NCBI RefSeq assembly: GCF_036170895.1
Contig: NZ_CP108036.1
Span: 992,001 to 1,056,000 of the forward strand
Length of the DNA: 64,000 nt
Origin: Streptomyces erythrochromogenes
GTDB taxonomy: Bacteria > Actinomycetota > Actinomycetes > Streptomycetales > Streptomycetaceae
Reading direction: 5' to 3'
Each line of letters begins with the position of its first letter. Positions within the stretch are counted from its first letter, which is position 1. Under the pieces are notes generated by a model. That model was given only the letters and a program-made list of their open reading frames with translations, was not told where the DNA came from and made no database searches. The position numbers and the translations under genes were made by a program. Positions 1-7,919 of this stretch are shown here, one piece after another.

Positions 1-816
1 GATCAGCGTCTTCACGTCGTAGGCGCGGCAGGCCGCGAGGGCCTTGCGGGTGAGCACGTCGGCCACGGCCTCCTGGAGGGCGGCCGCACCGTCGGCGACG
101 GGGACTTCCTCACCGCGCTGGACGTGCCGTTCGACCCAGCGGGCGGCGGCCGTCTTGAGGCCGGAGAAGGAGAACGCGTACGGGTCGTCGCCCGGCCGGG
201 TCAGCGGGCGCGGGAACGCCACGGCCTTCGGGTTGCCGCTGCGGGCGGCCCTGTCGATGGCGGGGCCTCCCGGGTACGGCAGGCCCAGGATCCGGGCGAC
301 CTTGTCGAAGCACTCCCCGGCCGCGTCGTCGAGGGTGTCGCCGAGGTGGAGGATCGGCTCGCGCACGAGGTCCCGTACGAGCAGCAGCGAGGTGTGGCCG
401 CCGGAGACGATCAGCACCACGCAGGGCTCGGGCAGCGGGCCGTGCTCCAGGGTGTCGGCGGCGACGTGACCGGCCAGGTGGTGGACTCCGTACAGGGGCA
501 CCCCGGCCGCGTAGGCCACGGACTTGGCCCCGGCCAGCCCCACCTGGAGGGCCCCGGACAGCCCGGGGCCGGTGGTGACCGCGACGGCGTCGATCCGGCC
601 GATCCGCAGCCCGGCCCGGTCGAGGGCCCGGCGGACCACCGGGTTGAAGGAGTGCAGGTGGGCACGGGCGGCGATCTCCGGCACCACACCGCCGAAGCGG
701 GCGTGCTCGTTCATGCTCGTCGCGACCACGTGGGCGAGCAGCCTGCCGTCCTGCACGATGCCCGCCCCGGTCTCGTCGCACGACGACTCGATCCCCAGTA
801 CCACCGGTCCGCCCAC
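1..816 (-). CDS. tsaD: TsaD-family tRNA N6-threonylcarbamoyladenosine transferase, partial
   Basis: TsaD transfers the threonylcarbamoyl group from threonylcarbamoyl-AMP to A37 of ANN-decoding tRNAs. The window holds 272 codons; the C-terminus lies beyond base 1. Seen here: the N-terminal ASKHA motif [10 protein letters not shown] (residues 8-17), the metal-binding HHLAGH (about 112-117), the phosphate-loop motif SGGHTSL (about 138) and GGPAID near 190. The GTG start at 816 has GAGGAG eight bases upstream. The gene stands alone, not in the usual alr-tsaE-tsaB-rimI-tsaD operon, and its sequence differs from the form I recall for the housekeeping streptomycete TsaD. I infer a second copy, although the window cannot show the other one. 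An AT-rich stretch at 841-870, unusual for this DNA, may hold its promoter. Confidence 0.88.
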   Translation of the reverse strand, partial: MGGPVVLGIESSCDETGAGIVQDGRLLAHVVATSMNEHARFGGVVPEIAARAHLHSFNPVVRRALDRAGLRIGRIDAVAVTTGPGLSGALQVGLAGAKSVAYAAGVPLYGVHHLAGHVAADTLEHGPLPEPCVVLIVSGGHTSLLLVRDLVREPILHLGDTLDDAAGECFDKVARILGLPYPGGPAIDRAARSGNPKAVAFPRPLTRPGDDPYAFSFSGLKTAAARWVERHVQRGEEVPVADGAAALQEAVADVLTRKALAACRAYDVKTLI

Positions 817-887
817 GGCGCCCACTCCTCTTGCCCGTATTGAACACCTGCAATATATGTGCAACAAGGATGCGCCGAGTCCGTGGC

Positions 888-929
888 GGCCCGGAGGGGC
901 GGCGCGGACCTTCGCCGCCCCTCCGGGCC
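888..929. terminator. Perfect 17-bp hairpin
   Basis: Arms 888-904 and 913-929 are exact reverse complements around an 8-base loop, directly after the stop codon of the NIPSNAP gene. It is a likely factor-independent terminator for that minus-strand gene and would separate it from tsaD. Confidence 0.7.
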
Positions 930-930
930 G

Positions 931-1671
931 TCAGCAGATGAGTGAGCGGCCGGTGGGCGCCAGGCGCAGGGTCCGGGGGTCCGATGTCTGTTCCCGCTCG
1001 ATGCCCGGCAGGACCTCGTTCCCCGCGACGGGGTGCGCACGCAGGGCGGCCAGGTGCCGGCGGTGGGCCTCTTCGTCGGGATGGGAAGTGAGGACCACGG
1101 CTGTGTTCTCCCCCGTGCGGACCGGCAGTCGGGGGAACGTGTTGGGTGCCGTTTCGGTGGCGTACGCGGCGATCGGCGCCGCTCCCGTGCTGCGGAGCAG
1201 CGGCAGGAGGCCGTCCCTGACCAGTGCGATCCCGTCGGCTCGTCCCGGCGGGAACGACCACACCGTGGCGGACACGAAGCGCTCGGGGGCCGGTGTGCCG
1301 GGTCGGGGCCTCGTGGACGGGGCGGCGCGGAAGCCGCTGTCGTCCGTCAGGGGGCGCAGGAGGAGGACGTCGTCGGAGTCGGTCATGGTGGCGTTGGCCC
1401 GGGCGCGGTGCCGTGCCCAGACGGGGCCGCCGTAGAAGGCCGTGAGCGCGTCGCGCCGTGCCGCCATGTCGGGGAACCCGCGCAGCCAGACGAAGCGGTC
1501 CGGGTCGTCGAGGTCGCGGAACTGGCCGAGGACGGCCATCCCTGCCTCTTCCTGCGACTCGACCAGCTCCCGGTCGAAGAGTTCGATGAGGTCGTCCCTC
1601 CGGCCGGGACGCAGCGTGTACTGGCGGAGCTCGATCACGGCGAGAGGGCGGGCGGGGTCGATCGGTGGCAC
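931..1671 (-). CDS. NIPSNAP family protein
   Basis: A 246-residue protein with the NIPSNAP hallmark near its N-terminus (IELRQYTLRPG followed by a DDLIELF segment), then FVWLRGFPDM and a second ferredoxin-like half (VSATVWSFPPGRAD). NIPSNAP proteins are dimeric alpha/beta-barrel-like proteins of poorly defined role; no catalytic residues can be assigned. I chose the GTG at 1671 because AGGAG lies about seven bases before it; an internal GTG at VIELRQ is possible. It is divergent from the WYL regulator at 1801, with a G-rich repeat between them, so regulation by that neighbour is plausible but inferred. Confidence 0.8.
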   Translation of the reverse strand: MPPIDPARPLAVIELRQYTLRPGRRDDLIELFDRELVESQEEAGMAVLGQFRDLDDPDRFVWLRGFPDMAARRDALTAFYGGPVWARHRARANATMTDSDDVLLLRPLTDDSGFRAAPSTRPRPGTPAPERFVSATVWSFPPGRADGIALVRDGLLPLLRSTGAAPIAAYATETAPNTFPRLPVRTGENTAVVLTSHPDEEAHRRHLAALRAHPVAGNEVLPGIEREQTSDPRTLRLAPTGRSLIC

Positions 1672-1701
1672 GACGGGCTCCTGTCTGCTCTGTTGCGTTC
1701 T

Positions 1702-1740
1702 GTCGGGTCGGGTCGGGTCGGGGCGGGGCGGGGCGGGTCG
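1702..1740. repeat. GGGTC/GGGGC pentanucleotide tract
   Basis: A run of four TCGGG-type pentamers passes into three GGGGC pentamers. It sits in the intergenic region between the divergent NIPSNAP gene (start 1671) and WYL regulator (start 1801). G-runs spaced by one or two bases could form a quadruplex or slip during replication. Confidence 0.75.
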
Positions 1741-1800
1741 CACTGACGGTAGGCCGCGGGCGTGCCAGGTGCTGTCAGGGTTTCCGCGGAGAATGGGCAC

Positions 1801-2844
1801 ATGTCTGCCGGTCGCCTGCTGTCGGTCCTGCTGTTGTTGCAATCCCGTGGCCGCATGTCCGCCCGGGCGATCGCCGAGGAGCTGGGCGTGTCCGTGCGGA
1901 CGGCCTACCGCGACGTGGAACGGCTGCAGGGCGCCGGGGTACCGGTCTGTGCGGAGCCCGGGCGCGGGGGCGGTTACCGGCTGCTCGGCGGCTATCGCAC
2001 CCGCCTGACCGGGATGACCGAGGGCGAGGCGCGGGCGCTGCTCTTCGCCGGGCTGCCGGACGCGGCCGCCGACCTGGGGCTGGCGGCGGAGGTGTCGGCG
2101 GCGCGGCTGAAGCTGCTGGCCGCGCTGCCGGCGGGAGCGCGGGAGGAAGCGGCGCGGACCGCGACGGTGTTCCACGTGGACGCCCCCGGCTGGTACCGGG
2201 AGCCCGAGCGGACCCCGTACCTGCCGCTGTTCGTCGACGCGACGCTCACGCAGCGGGTCGTGGAGGCGCGCTACCGGCGCTGGCGCGCACCGCAGGAGGT
2301 GTCCCGCCGCCTCCGGCCCTACGGCCTGGTCCTCAAGTCCGGCGTCTGGTACGTCGTGGCCGCCACGGAGAGCGGAACGGCGACGGCGCCGGCAAAGGCG
2401 CCGGCAAAGGCGGCGGCAAAGGCGGCGGCAAAGGCGGCGACCTACCGGGTCGCCCAGGTTCTCGACGCGACCCTGAGCGACGAACGGTTCGACCGGCCAC
2501 GGGACTTCGAGCTGGGCGCGTACTGGGCCTCCTACCTCGCGGACTTCGAGGCACGCCGCTACACGGGCACGGCCACCATCCGCCTCTCCCCGCGAGGACG
2601 CCGGCGCCTGCCCGACAACGTCGCACCGGAGGTGGTGCGGGCGGTCGACGCCACCGCTACCGCCGTCGGCGGGGACGGATGGGTGGAAGCGGTCGTACCG
2701 ACGGAGAGCACCATGCACGCATGCGGTGAACTGCTGCGGCTCGGCGTGGACGTGGAGGTCGTCGCGCCCGCCGCACTGCGCCGGGCCATGGCCGACACGG
2801 TGGGCGCACTCGCGCGGGCGTACGGGGTCACCGGCCGCGCCTGA
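1801..2844 (+). CDS. WYL-domain transcriptional regulator (YafY/DeoR-like)
   Basis: 347 residues. The N-terminal winged helix (about 1-55) has the HTH_11 pattern SARAIAEELGVSVRTAYRDV followed by the GGGYRL wing. A WYL ligand-sensing domain follows (about 140-200, RPYGLVLKSGVWYVVA), then a C-terminal WCX domain. Such proteins bind DNA and respond to nucleotides or small effectors. The ATG at 1801 was chosen because the HTH starts immediately after it. Between the WYL and WCX domains lies a low-complexity linker made by four 12-bp repeats (2386-2433). It is a paralogue of the regulator at 4060 and divergent to the NIPSNAP gene, a likely target. Confidence 0.88.
   Translation: MSAGRLLSVLLLLQSRGRMSARAIAEELGVSVRTAYRDVERLQGAGVPVCAEPGRGGGYRLLGGYRTRLTGMTEGEARALLFAGLPDAAADLGLAAEVSAARLKLLAALPAGAREEAARTATVFHVDAPGWYREPERTPYLPLFVDATLTQRVVEARYRRWRAPQEVSRRLRPYGLVLKSGVWYVVAATESGTATAPAKAPAKAAAKAAAKAATYRVAQVLDATLSDERFDRPRDFELGAYWASYLADFEARRYTGTATIRLSPRGRRRLPDNVAPEVVRAVDATATAVGGDGWVEAVVPTESTMHACGELLRLGVDVEVVAPAALRRAMADTVGALARAYGVTGRA
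2386..2433 (+). repeat. Four 12-bp tandem repeats inside the WYL regulator
   Basis: Four head-to-tail copies of GCGCCGGCAAAG / GCGGCGGCAAAG encode A-P-A-K and A-A-A-K tetrapeptides in the interdomain linker. The unit length is a multiple of three, so copy-number changes would keep the frame. Confidence 0.9.
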
Positions 2845-3119
2845 CCCCCTCGGCCGACGGCCCGGCCATCGAACACGGGTCAAGGGCCGGGCCGTCGTCG
2901 TCCGGACGGGGATTCGGCGGCGAGCCGCAAGCGGGCGCGACTACCGTGGAACGCGGGCAGGGGGTCGTACCAGTCGGAGACACCCTGCCGTTCGGTGGGG
3001 GACGGCCCCGAACCGTACCCCGGTCACGTGGCCCCGGCAGCTGGCCGGGGCTGCGGAACCACAGCCGCGCCGCCCGCGCGGTCCGGTGCCGGGGGCCGGC
3101 CACGTGGCATCCTGTGGGC

Positions 3120-4049
3120 ATGACGTCCGACGTCACGGCCGCGGTGTGGGCGGCACGGCAGGTCGCCCGGGTCCGCGACGACCCCGCCGGGCGGACGGCC
3201 CTGATGAGGCGCTGCTACTCGGGCCCCTTCGGCAAGGCGCCCCGGCACCTGCCGTTCCGCCGGGCCGCGATGTCGTTCATGGGCTGGCAGCTACGGCGGG
3301 GCGTACTGCGGCCCGCGTCGGGCGACCGGCCCGGCAGTCCGTGGTGGCGTGCGGTGAACGAGCGCATCCTCCGCGACGGCTGCGAGGCCGTGGGCCTCAG
3401 CGGCGGGCTGCCCGGGCCGGCCTCCTCGCCCGCGGTCGACCTCTGGCGGTCGTTCGCCGACCGCCCCACCGCCCGGGCCTGGTACCGGGCGCACAACGGG
3501 AGTGTGGTCGCCGCGTACCTCGAGAACCGCGGCCTCGCGGAGGCGGAGAACGAGGTCGAGCGGTTCTTCATGAACGTCGTCCTCTGCCGCGTGCTCTACG
3601 CCCACACCCTCGTCGCGGCGCCCCGCCTCTCACTGGGCCCGCTGCGTCCGCTCGCGCCGTTCCTCGGTGATCCGCGGCTCGGCATGACCGGGATCTTCCT
3701 GCAGCTGTCGCGCGTGCTCCCCGCCGAGTACCCGCTCCGCGGCACGGTGCAGTCCCACCTCGACCGGGAGATCGGGTTCGGACGCCTCCTCGATTTCGGG
3801 ATGATCGTTCCGCGCCTGCAACAGCTCTACGAGTGGTCGGCCCACGAGCTCTCGGAGCCGGGCCTGCTCGGCTGCGTCCGCGACGGGGCCCCGATCTACG
3901 CCTGGCCGTACGACGACCGGCACGTCTGGCAGCCTCCGCGCTCGGTCGCCCTCCGGTTCGTCCATCGGACGCTCCCGCCCGCGGCCGCCGATCATGCCGG
4001 CGCGGTGCGCGGCGGACGGGGTGGGGCCTTTCGTCCGCCGTGTCCGTGA
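3120..4049 (+). CDS. Conserved-looking protein of unknown function
   Basis: A 309-residue soluble protein with no signal peptide and no motif I recognise. It is rich in W, R and charged residues, with segments such as PWWRAVNERILRDGC and ENEVERFFMNVVLCR and a mid-region DPRLGMTGIFLQ. Codon use matches the neighbours, so it looks like a real gene. The ATG at 3120 is preferred because upstream in-frame sequence is low quality, but no strong ribosome binding site is visible. It ends 10 bases before the second WYL regulator, so the two may be cotranscribed. Function unassigned. Confidence 0.65.
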   Translation: MTSDVTAAVWAARQVARVRDDPAGRTALMRRCYSGPFGKAPRHLPFRRAAMSFMGWQLRRGVLRPASGDRPGSPWWRAVNERILRDGCEAVGLSGGLPGPASSPAVDLWRSFADRPTARAWYRAHNGSVVAAYLENRGLAEAENEVERFFMNVVLCRVLYAHTLVAAPRLSLGPLRPLAPFLGDPRLGMTGIFLQLSRVLPAEYPLRGTVQSHLDREIGFGRLLDFGMIVPRLQQLYEWSAHELSEPGLLGCVRDGAPIYAWPYDDRHVWQPPRSVALRFVHRTLPPAAADHAGAVRGGRGGAFRPPCP

Positions 4050-4059
4050 TCCTTGGGGC

Positions 4060-5166
4060 ATGCGTGCCGCCCGCCTGATCCGTATGGCCCTCCTCGTCCA
4101 GTCGAACCCCGGCCTGACCGCCGCCGCCCTCGCCCGCGAACTGGACGTCTCCGAGCGGACGGTGATCCGCGACGCCCAGGCCCTGCAGGAGGCCGGCATC
4201 CCCGTCCGGTCGGAGCGCGGCCGTACCGGCGGCTACCACCTGGCCCCCGGCTACCGGACCCGGCTGACCACCCTGCATCCGACCGAGGCGGAAACCCTGT
4301 TCCTGTCCGGGCTGCCGTCGGCCCTGCGGGACCTGGGGCTGTCGGACGCGGCGGACACCGCCCGGCTGAAGCTGACGGCCACTCTCCTGCCGTCCGTACG
4401 CGCGGCAGCCGAGGCGTCGGTACGCCGCTTCCACCTCGACGCCCCGGCCTGGTTCCGCGATCCGTCGGCGCCCGAGCTGCTGCCGGAGCTGGCCCGTGCG
4501 GTGTGGTCGGACTGGATCGTCGAGTTGTCCTACGCCCGGCCGGGCCGGGACGGCTCGCCGGCTTCCGCGGTGTCCCGGGTGGTGGAGCCGTACGGCCTCG
4601 TCCTGAAGGCGGGCACCTGGTACGTGGTGGCCCGTCTGCGCGACCGGGCCGGGGACATGGCCGGGGACATGGCCGGAAACGGGAACGGCGACGCACCCGG
4701 CGGCGGCTGGCGCACGTACCGCGTCGACCGCGTCACGGCCCTGGCGCCCGCCCCCGGCGACCGGGAGGTGTTCGTGCGGGATGCGGACTTCGACCTGGCC
4801 GCACACTGGCAGGATCGCTCGCACGAGTTCGCCCGCGCCCTGCTGCGCACCACCGTCACGGTGCGGCTGACCTCGTGGGGGCTGGGCCGGCTGCCGGCCG
4901 TGGTGGACGGAGCCGCCGTCGAGGACGCGCTGGCGTCGGCGAGCGCCCCGGACGCCGACGGCCTGGTCACCCTCGCCCTGCCCGCGGAATCCGAGGACGT
5001 CGCCTACGACCAGCTGGCCCGGCTCGGCGCGGACGTCGAGGTGCTCGCCCCGGCCTCCCTGCGCGCCCGCTTCCGTGAGCGCGCGGGAGCCCTGGCCGCC
5101 CTCTACCGGCCGGAACCGAAGGAGGCGGCGTCGGGAGAGGCGTCGGGGGCGCGGGGTCAGCGGTAG
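4060..5166 (+). CDS. WYL-domain transcriptional regulator, paralogue
   Basis: 368 residues with the same architecture as the 1801-2844 protein: HTH_11 (NPGLTAAALARELDVSERTV), GGYHLAPGYRTRL wing, WYL domain (EPYGLVLKAGTWYVVARL) and WCX-like C-terminus. The linker after the WYL core again holds short repeats (GDMAGDMAG). Its last 10 bases overlap the 3' end of the convergent SDR gene. WYL regulators often control an adjacent oxidoreductase, so the SDR is the best guess for a target, but that is inference. The ATG at 4060 lies 10 bases after the upstream stop; an earlier in-frame start at 3994 is less likely. Confidence 0.86.
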   Translation: MRAARLIRMALLVQSNPGLTAAALARELDVSERTVIRDAQALQEAGIPVRSERGRTGGYHLAPGYRTRLTTLHPTEAETLFLSGLPSALRDLGLSDAADTARLKLTATLLPSVRAAAEASVRRFHLDAPAWFRDPSAPELLPELARAVWSDWIVELSYARPGRDGSPASAVSRVVEPYGLVLKAGTWYVVARLRDRAGDMAGDMAGNGNGDAPGGGWRTYRVDRVTALAPAPGDREVFVRDADFDLAAHWQDRSHEFARALLRTTVTVRLTSWGLGRLPAVVDGAAVEDALASASAPDADGLVTLALPAESEDVAYDQLARLGADVEVLAPASLRARFRERAGALAALYRPEPKEAASGEASGARGQR

Positions 5167-6128
5167 TCCTCGGGGGAGACCTCCCCGCCGCCGCGGGCGG
5201 CGGCCTCGAAGTACGCCCAGGCGTCCGGGCGGCTGCCGTCCACGTCCCGCACCCCGTACGTCCTCGCGAGTTCGGCGCTGGAGGTGGACTTCCCGTTCCA
5301 GCGGGCCGCCCGGCCGGGATCGGCGGCCAGCGCGGCGACGCCGCGGGCCAGGTAGCGCGGGGACTCGGCGACGGCGAAGGCCGGCTCCTGGGCGATCGCG
5401 TCGCGCCAGTTCTCCTCGCCCACCCCGAAGTGCGCGAGCATCTGCTCCGAGCGCAGGAAACCCGGCGAGACGGCGACGGCCGTGCCCCCGTACTCCGCCA
5501 GCTCCTGGCCCAGTCCGAACGCGAGCCGGATCGGCGCGTTCTTGGCCAGGTCGTAGTACATGTTCTCGCGGTAGCGGCGGTTGGAGCGCGCCGTGCCGTC
5601 GGTGACCTCCACGTGCAGGGGCGCGTCGGAACGGATCAGCAGGGGCAGGAGCAGCGCCGCGGTGATCACGTGCGAGCGCACGCCGAGTTCGAGGATGCGC
5701 AGGCCGTCGGCGAGGGGGGTCTCCCAGCTCTTCTTCCCGAAGACGGAGCCGGCGAGGAGGTGCTCGCCGCCCCACAGGTCGTTGACGAGTATGTCGAGCC
5801 GTCCCTGTTCCCGGTCGATCCGGTCGGCGAGGGCGCGGACCCGGTCCTCGTCGAGGTGGTCTGTGGGCACCGCGATGCCGGTGCCGCCGACCGCGGTGAC
5901 CGACTCCGCGGTCTCCTCGATGGTTTCGGTCGTCCGGCCGACCTCGCTGGCTCGGGTCCGGGTGGTGCGGCCGGTGACGTACACGGTCGCGCCGGCCCGG
6001 CCGAGCTCGACGGCCTGGGCGCGGCCGGCACCGCGGGTCGCTCCCGCCACGAGCGCGATCCGGCCGGCGAGCGGACCCTGCGGGTGGCCGGGGGCGGCGT
6101 TCTGGATGGTCATGTCCTCGTTGCTCAT
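5157..6128 (-). CDS. SDR family NAD(P)-dependent oxidoreductase
   Basis: 323 residues. The Rossmann glycine motif GATRGAGRAQ is near residues 29-38, followed by the R-rich cofactor segment TGRTTRTR, which suggests NADP preference. Further on are NDLWGG in place of the usual NNAG and the catalytic pair in YDLAK. It is longer than the roughly 250-residue classical SDR and resembles the streptomycete SDR group with an extended C-terminus. The ATG at 6128 (MSNEDM) was chosen; MTIQNA five codons on is an alternative. It converges on the WYL regulator with a 10-bp overlap. Substrate unknown. Confidence 0.87.
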   Translation of the reverse strand: MSNEDMTIQNAAPGHPQGPLAGRIALVAGATRGAGRAQAVELGRAGATVYVTGRTTRTRASEVGRTTETIEETAESVTAVGGTGIAVPTDHLDEDRVRALADRIDREQGRLDILVNDLWGGEHLLAGSVFGKKSWETPLADGLRILELGVRSHVITAALLLPLLIRSDAPLHVEVTDGTARSNRRYRENMYYDLAKNAPIRLAFGLGQELAEYGGTAVAVSPGFLRSEQMLAHFGVGEENWRDAIAQEPAFAVAESPRYLARGVAALAADPGRAARWNGKSTSSAELARTYGVRDVDGSRPDAWAYFEAAARGGGEVSPEDYR

Positions 6129-6297
6129 GCATCCATCGTCCGAGCCAGACCCGACAGATCCTGTCACCCTTTCTCCGGACCCACCGGAGAGGACGTAAGA
6201 ACTTCGTCATCAGGCCGGACCTGGCACCACGGGCCACCGCCGCGTTGAATTGCGGTGAACGGGCCGGTGAGCGGACCGGTGATGAAGTGGGGATGCA

Positions 6298-6849
6298 GTG
6301 GTGGATACGAAGCGGCGCGGTCGGATGTGGCTCGGAGTGCTGATCGCGGCGGTGGTGGTGCTGGTGCTGGGCATCGGCTCGTACTGGTTCCAGCCGTGGA
6401 AGCTGTGGCGGGACGATACCGTCAGCGAGGCGCTGCCGAGCGCGGCCGCCCCTCAGCAGCCCTCCGCGGGCGGCGCGGCGTCCGGTCCCCCGGCCGCCGG
6501 CCCGCAGACCCTCGCCCAGGGCGCCCTGATCAGCCACGAGCACACCACCACGGGCACGGCGAAGCTGATCCGCCTCGCCGACGGGTCCCGCACCCTGCGC
6601 CTGGAGAACCTCGACACCAGCAACGGCCCTGATCTGCGCGTCTGGTTGACCGATGCCCCGGTGAAGGAGGGCGTCGCGGGCTGGCGCGTCTTCGACGACG
6701 GCAAGTACGTGAGCCTCGGCAAGCTCAAGGGCAACAAGGGCGACCAGAACTACGAGATCCCGGCCGATGTGAACCTGGCCGACTACAGCAGCGTCACCAT
6801 CTGGTGCGACCGCTTCGACGTCTCCTTCGGGGCGGCGACCCTCACCTGA
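6298..6849 (+). CDS. DM13-domain membrane-anchored protein
   Basis: 183 residues: a short basic N-terminus, one transmembrane segment (about residues 10-32, WLGVLIAAVVVLVLGIG), a Pro/Ala/Gly-rich linker, then a DM13 domain (about 75-183). The DM13 domain has the characteristic HTTTGTAKLIRLADGSRTL, GPDLRVWL and the conserved cysteine in VTIWCDRFDVSFG. DM13 domains are cytochrome-like or redox-associated extracellular domains of uncertain role. Two adjacent GTG codons (6298, 6301) can serve as start. The C-terminal domain should face outward. Confidence 0.82.
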   Translation: MVDTKRRGRMWLGVLIAAVVVLVLGIGSYWFQPWKLWRDDTVSEALPSAAAPQQPSAGGAASGPPAAGPQTLAQGALISHEHTTTGTAKLIRLADGSRTLRLENLDTSNGPDLRVWLTDAPVKEGVAGWRVFDDGKYVSLGKLKGNKGDQNYEIPADVNLADYSSVTIWCDRFDVSFGAATLT

Positions 6850-7037
6850 CCTCGGCACGACGAGCCGGCCATCGGCCCGGGCTACGGGAAGGCGCCCCTC
6901 CGCCTGTCACGAAACGGTCATCATTTGGTCTCGTTCCGACATTAATGGTCGGGAAGCATTCCGCTGGAGAACGTCAGTCCAGCAAAGGACCCACCGATGC
7001 TCCGTTCCCGACGGGCCATAGCCAGGGCGCCGCTCGC

Positions 7038-7736
7038 GTGACCCACCGCAAACCGAGGCCGAAGCCGCGGCTGGTGTCGCGCCGCACCGCAATGGTCTGC
7101 ACGAGCAGCGGACTCATCGCCACCGCCTTCGGCGTCGTCGGCTTCGACGGCAGCCCCGGGGCCGGCGGCCGGACGGAGGCGGCACCGGACGAGGCCGGCG
7201 CGACAGAGCCACCCCCCGCGAAACCCCCCGGACCCGGCCAGGCATGGATGCCGGACGCCATCCGCAAACCGCTGGCGGTGAACTTCACTCCGGGCGGCAT
7301 CCGGGAGATGCGGGGTCTGGTCTTACACGTGCAGGAGGGCGAGAACTCGCTCCACGGCCGCTTCAGCGACCCGGCGGTGCAGTCCTCCTCGCACTTCTGG
7401 GTCTCACAGTCCGGCGAGATCGAACAGTACGTCTCCGCTCACGACCGGGCCTGGGCGCAGGGCACCGGCAACCCGTCGTGGCTCTCGGTGGAGACCTCGG
7501 GATTCGCGAGCCGGCCGCTCACCGCACAGCAGGTGGACTCCGTCGCCCGCATCTACGCCTGGGGCATGGCCCAGCACGGCTGGCCCCTCGAGCCCGCCTC
7601 CACACCGCTGGGCCGCGGCTTCGGCATCCACAGCATGGGCGGCCGCGACTGGGGCGGCCACGCCTGCCCGGGCCCCCTCCGCTCCGCCCAGACCGGGGAG
7701 ATACTCAGCACGGCCCGCGGGAGGTACCCCCGCTAG
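7038..7736 (+). CDS. Secreted N-acetylmuramoyl-L-alanine amidase-like protein (PGRP/Amidase_2 fold)
   Basis: 232 residues from the GTG at 7038. An RR-containing signal region (SRRTAMVCTSSGLIATAFGV) suggests secretion, possibly by Tat. The Amidase_2-like domain spans about 75-232, with the zinc-ligand-like LHVQEG, SSHFWVSQSGEIEQYV, the SVETSGF strand and the terminal HSMGGRDWGGHACPG with His and Cys ligands. It would cleave the lactyl-amide bond between muramic acid and the stem peptide. Codon 96 is TTA (7323-7325), the rare leucine codon read by the bldA tRNA, so translation should be developmentally gated. The start is uncertain; an in-frame ATG at 6945 also exists. An intergenic gap follows to 7919. 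Confidence 0.75.
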   Translation: MTHRKPRPKPRLVSRRTAMVCTSSGLIATAFGVVGFDGSPGAGGRTEAAPDEAGATEPPPAKPPGPGQAWMPDAIRKPLAVNFTPGGIREMRGLVLHVQEGENSLHGRFSDPAVQSSSHFWVSQSGEIEQYVSAHDRAWAQGTGNPSWLSVETSGFASRPLTAQQVDSVARIYAWGMAQHGWPLEPASTPLGRGFGIHSMGGRDWGGHACPGPLRSAQTGEILSTARGRYPR

Positions 7737-7919
7737 GGCGTGGACCTCACTGGATCAGGTCGGCATGCGGGTGCTCCGGGGACTTCCGCGACACCCGTGC
7801 GGCGCAACCGGTCGGACAGCGGCACCCGGTAGAGGCCTGTTGGTGCCGGGGCAGGTGTGCGCGTCGTGATACGGGATACACGAGGCCAAATCGGTCGAAG
7901 TTCGTGAAAGGTGCCGCCC

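Noticed and set aside
2386..2433. CRISPR-like repeat array
   Set aside because: The 12-bp units are directly adjacent with no spacers and lie in frame inside a coding sequence.
3568..6858. 1096-codon minus-strand open frame
   Set aside because: It runs across several genes on both strands, including the WYL regulator and the SDR gene in other frames, with Arg/Gly/Pro-rich nonsense composition.
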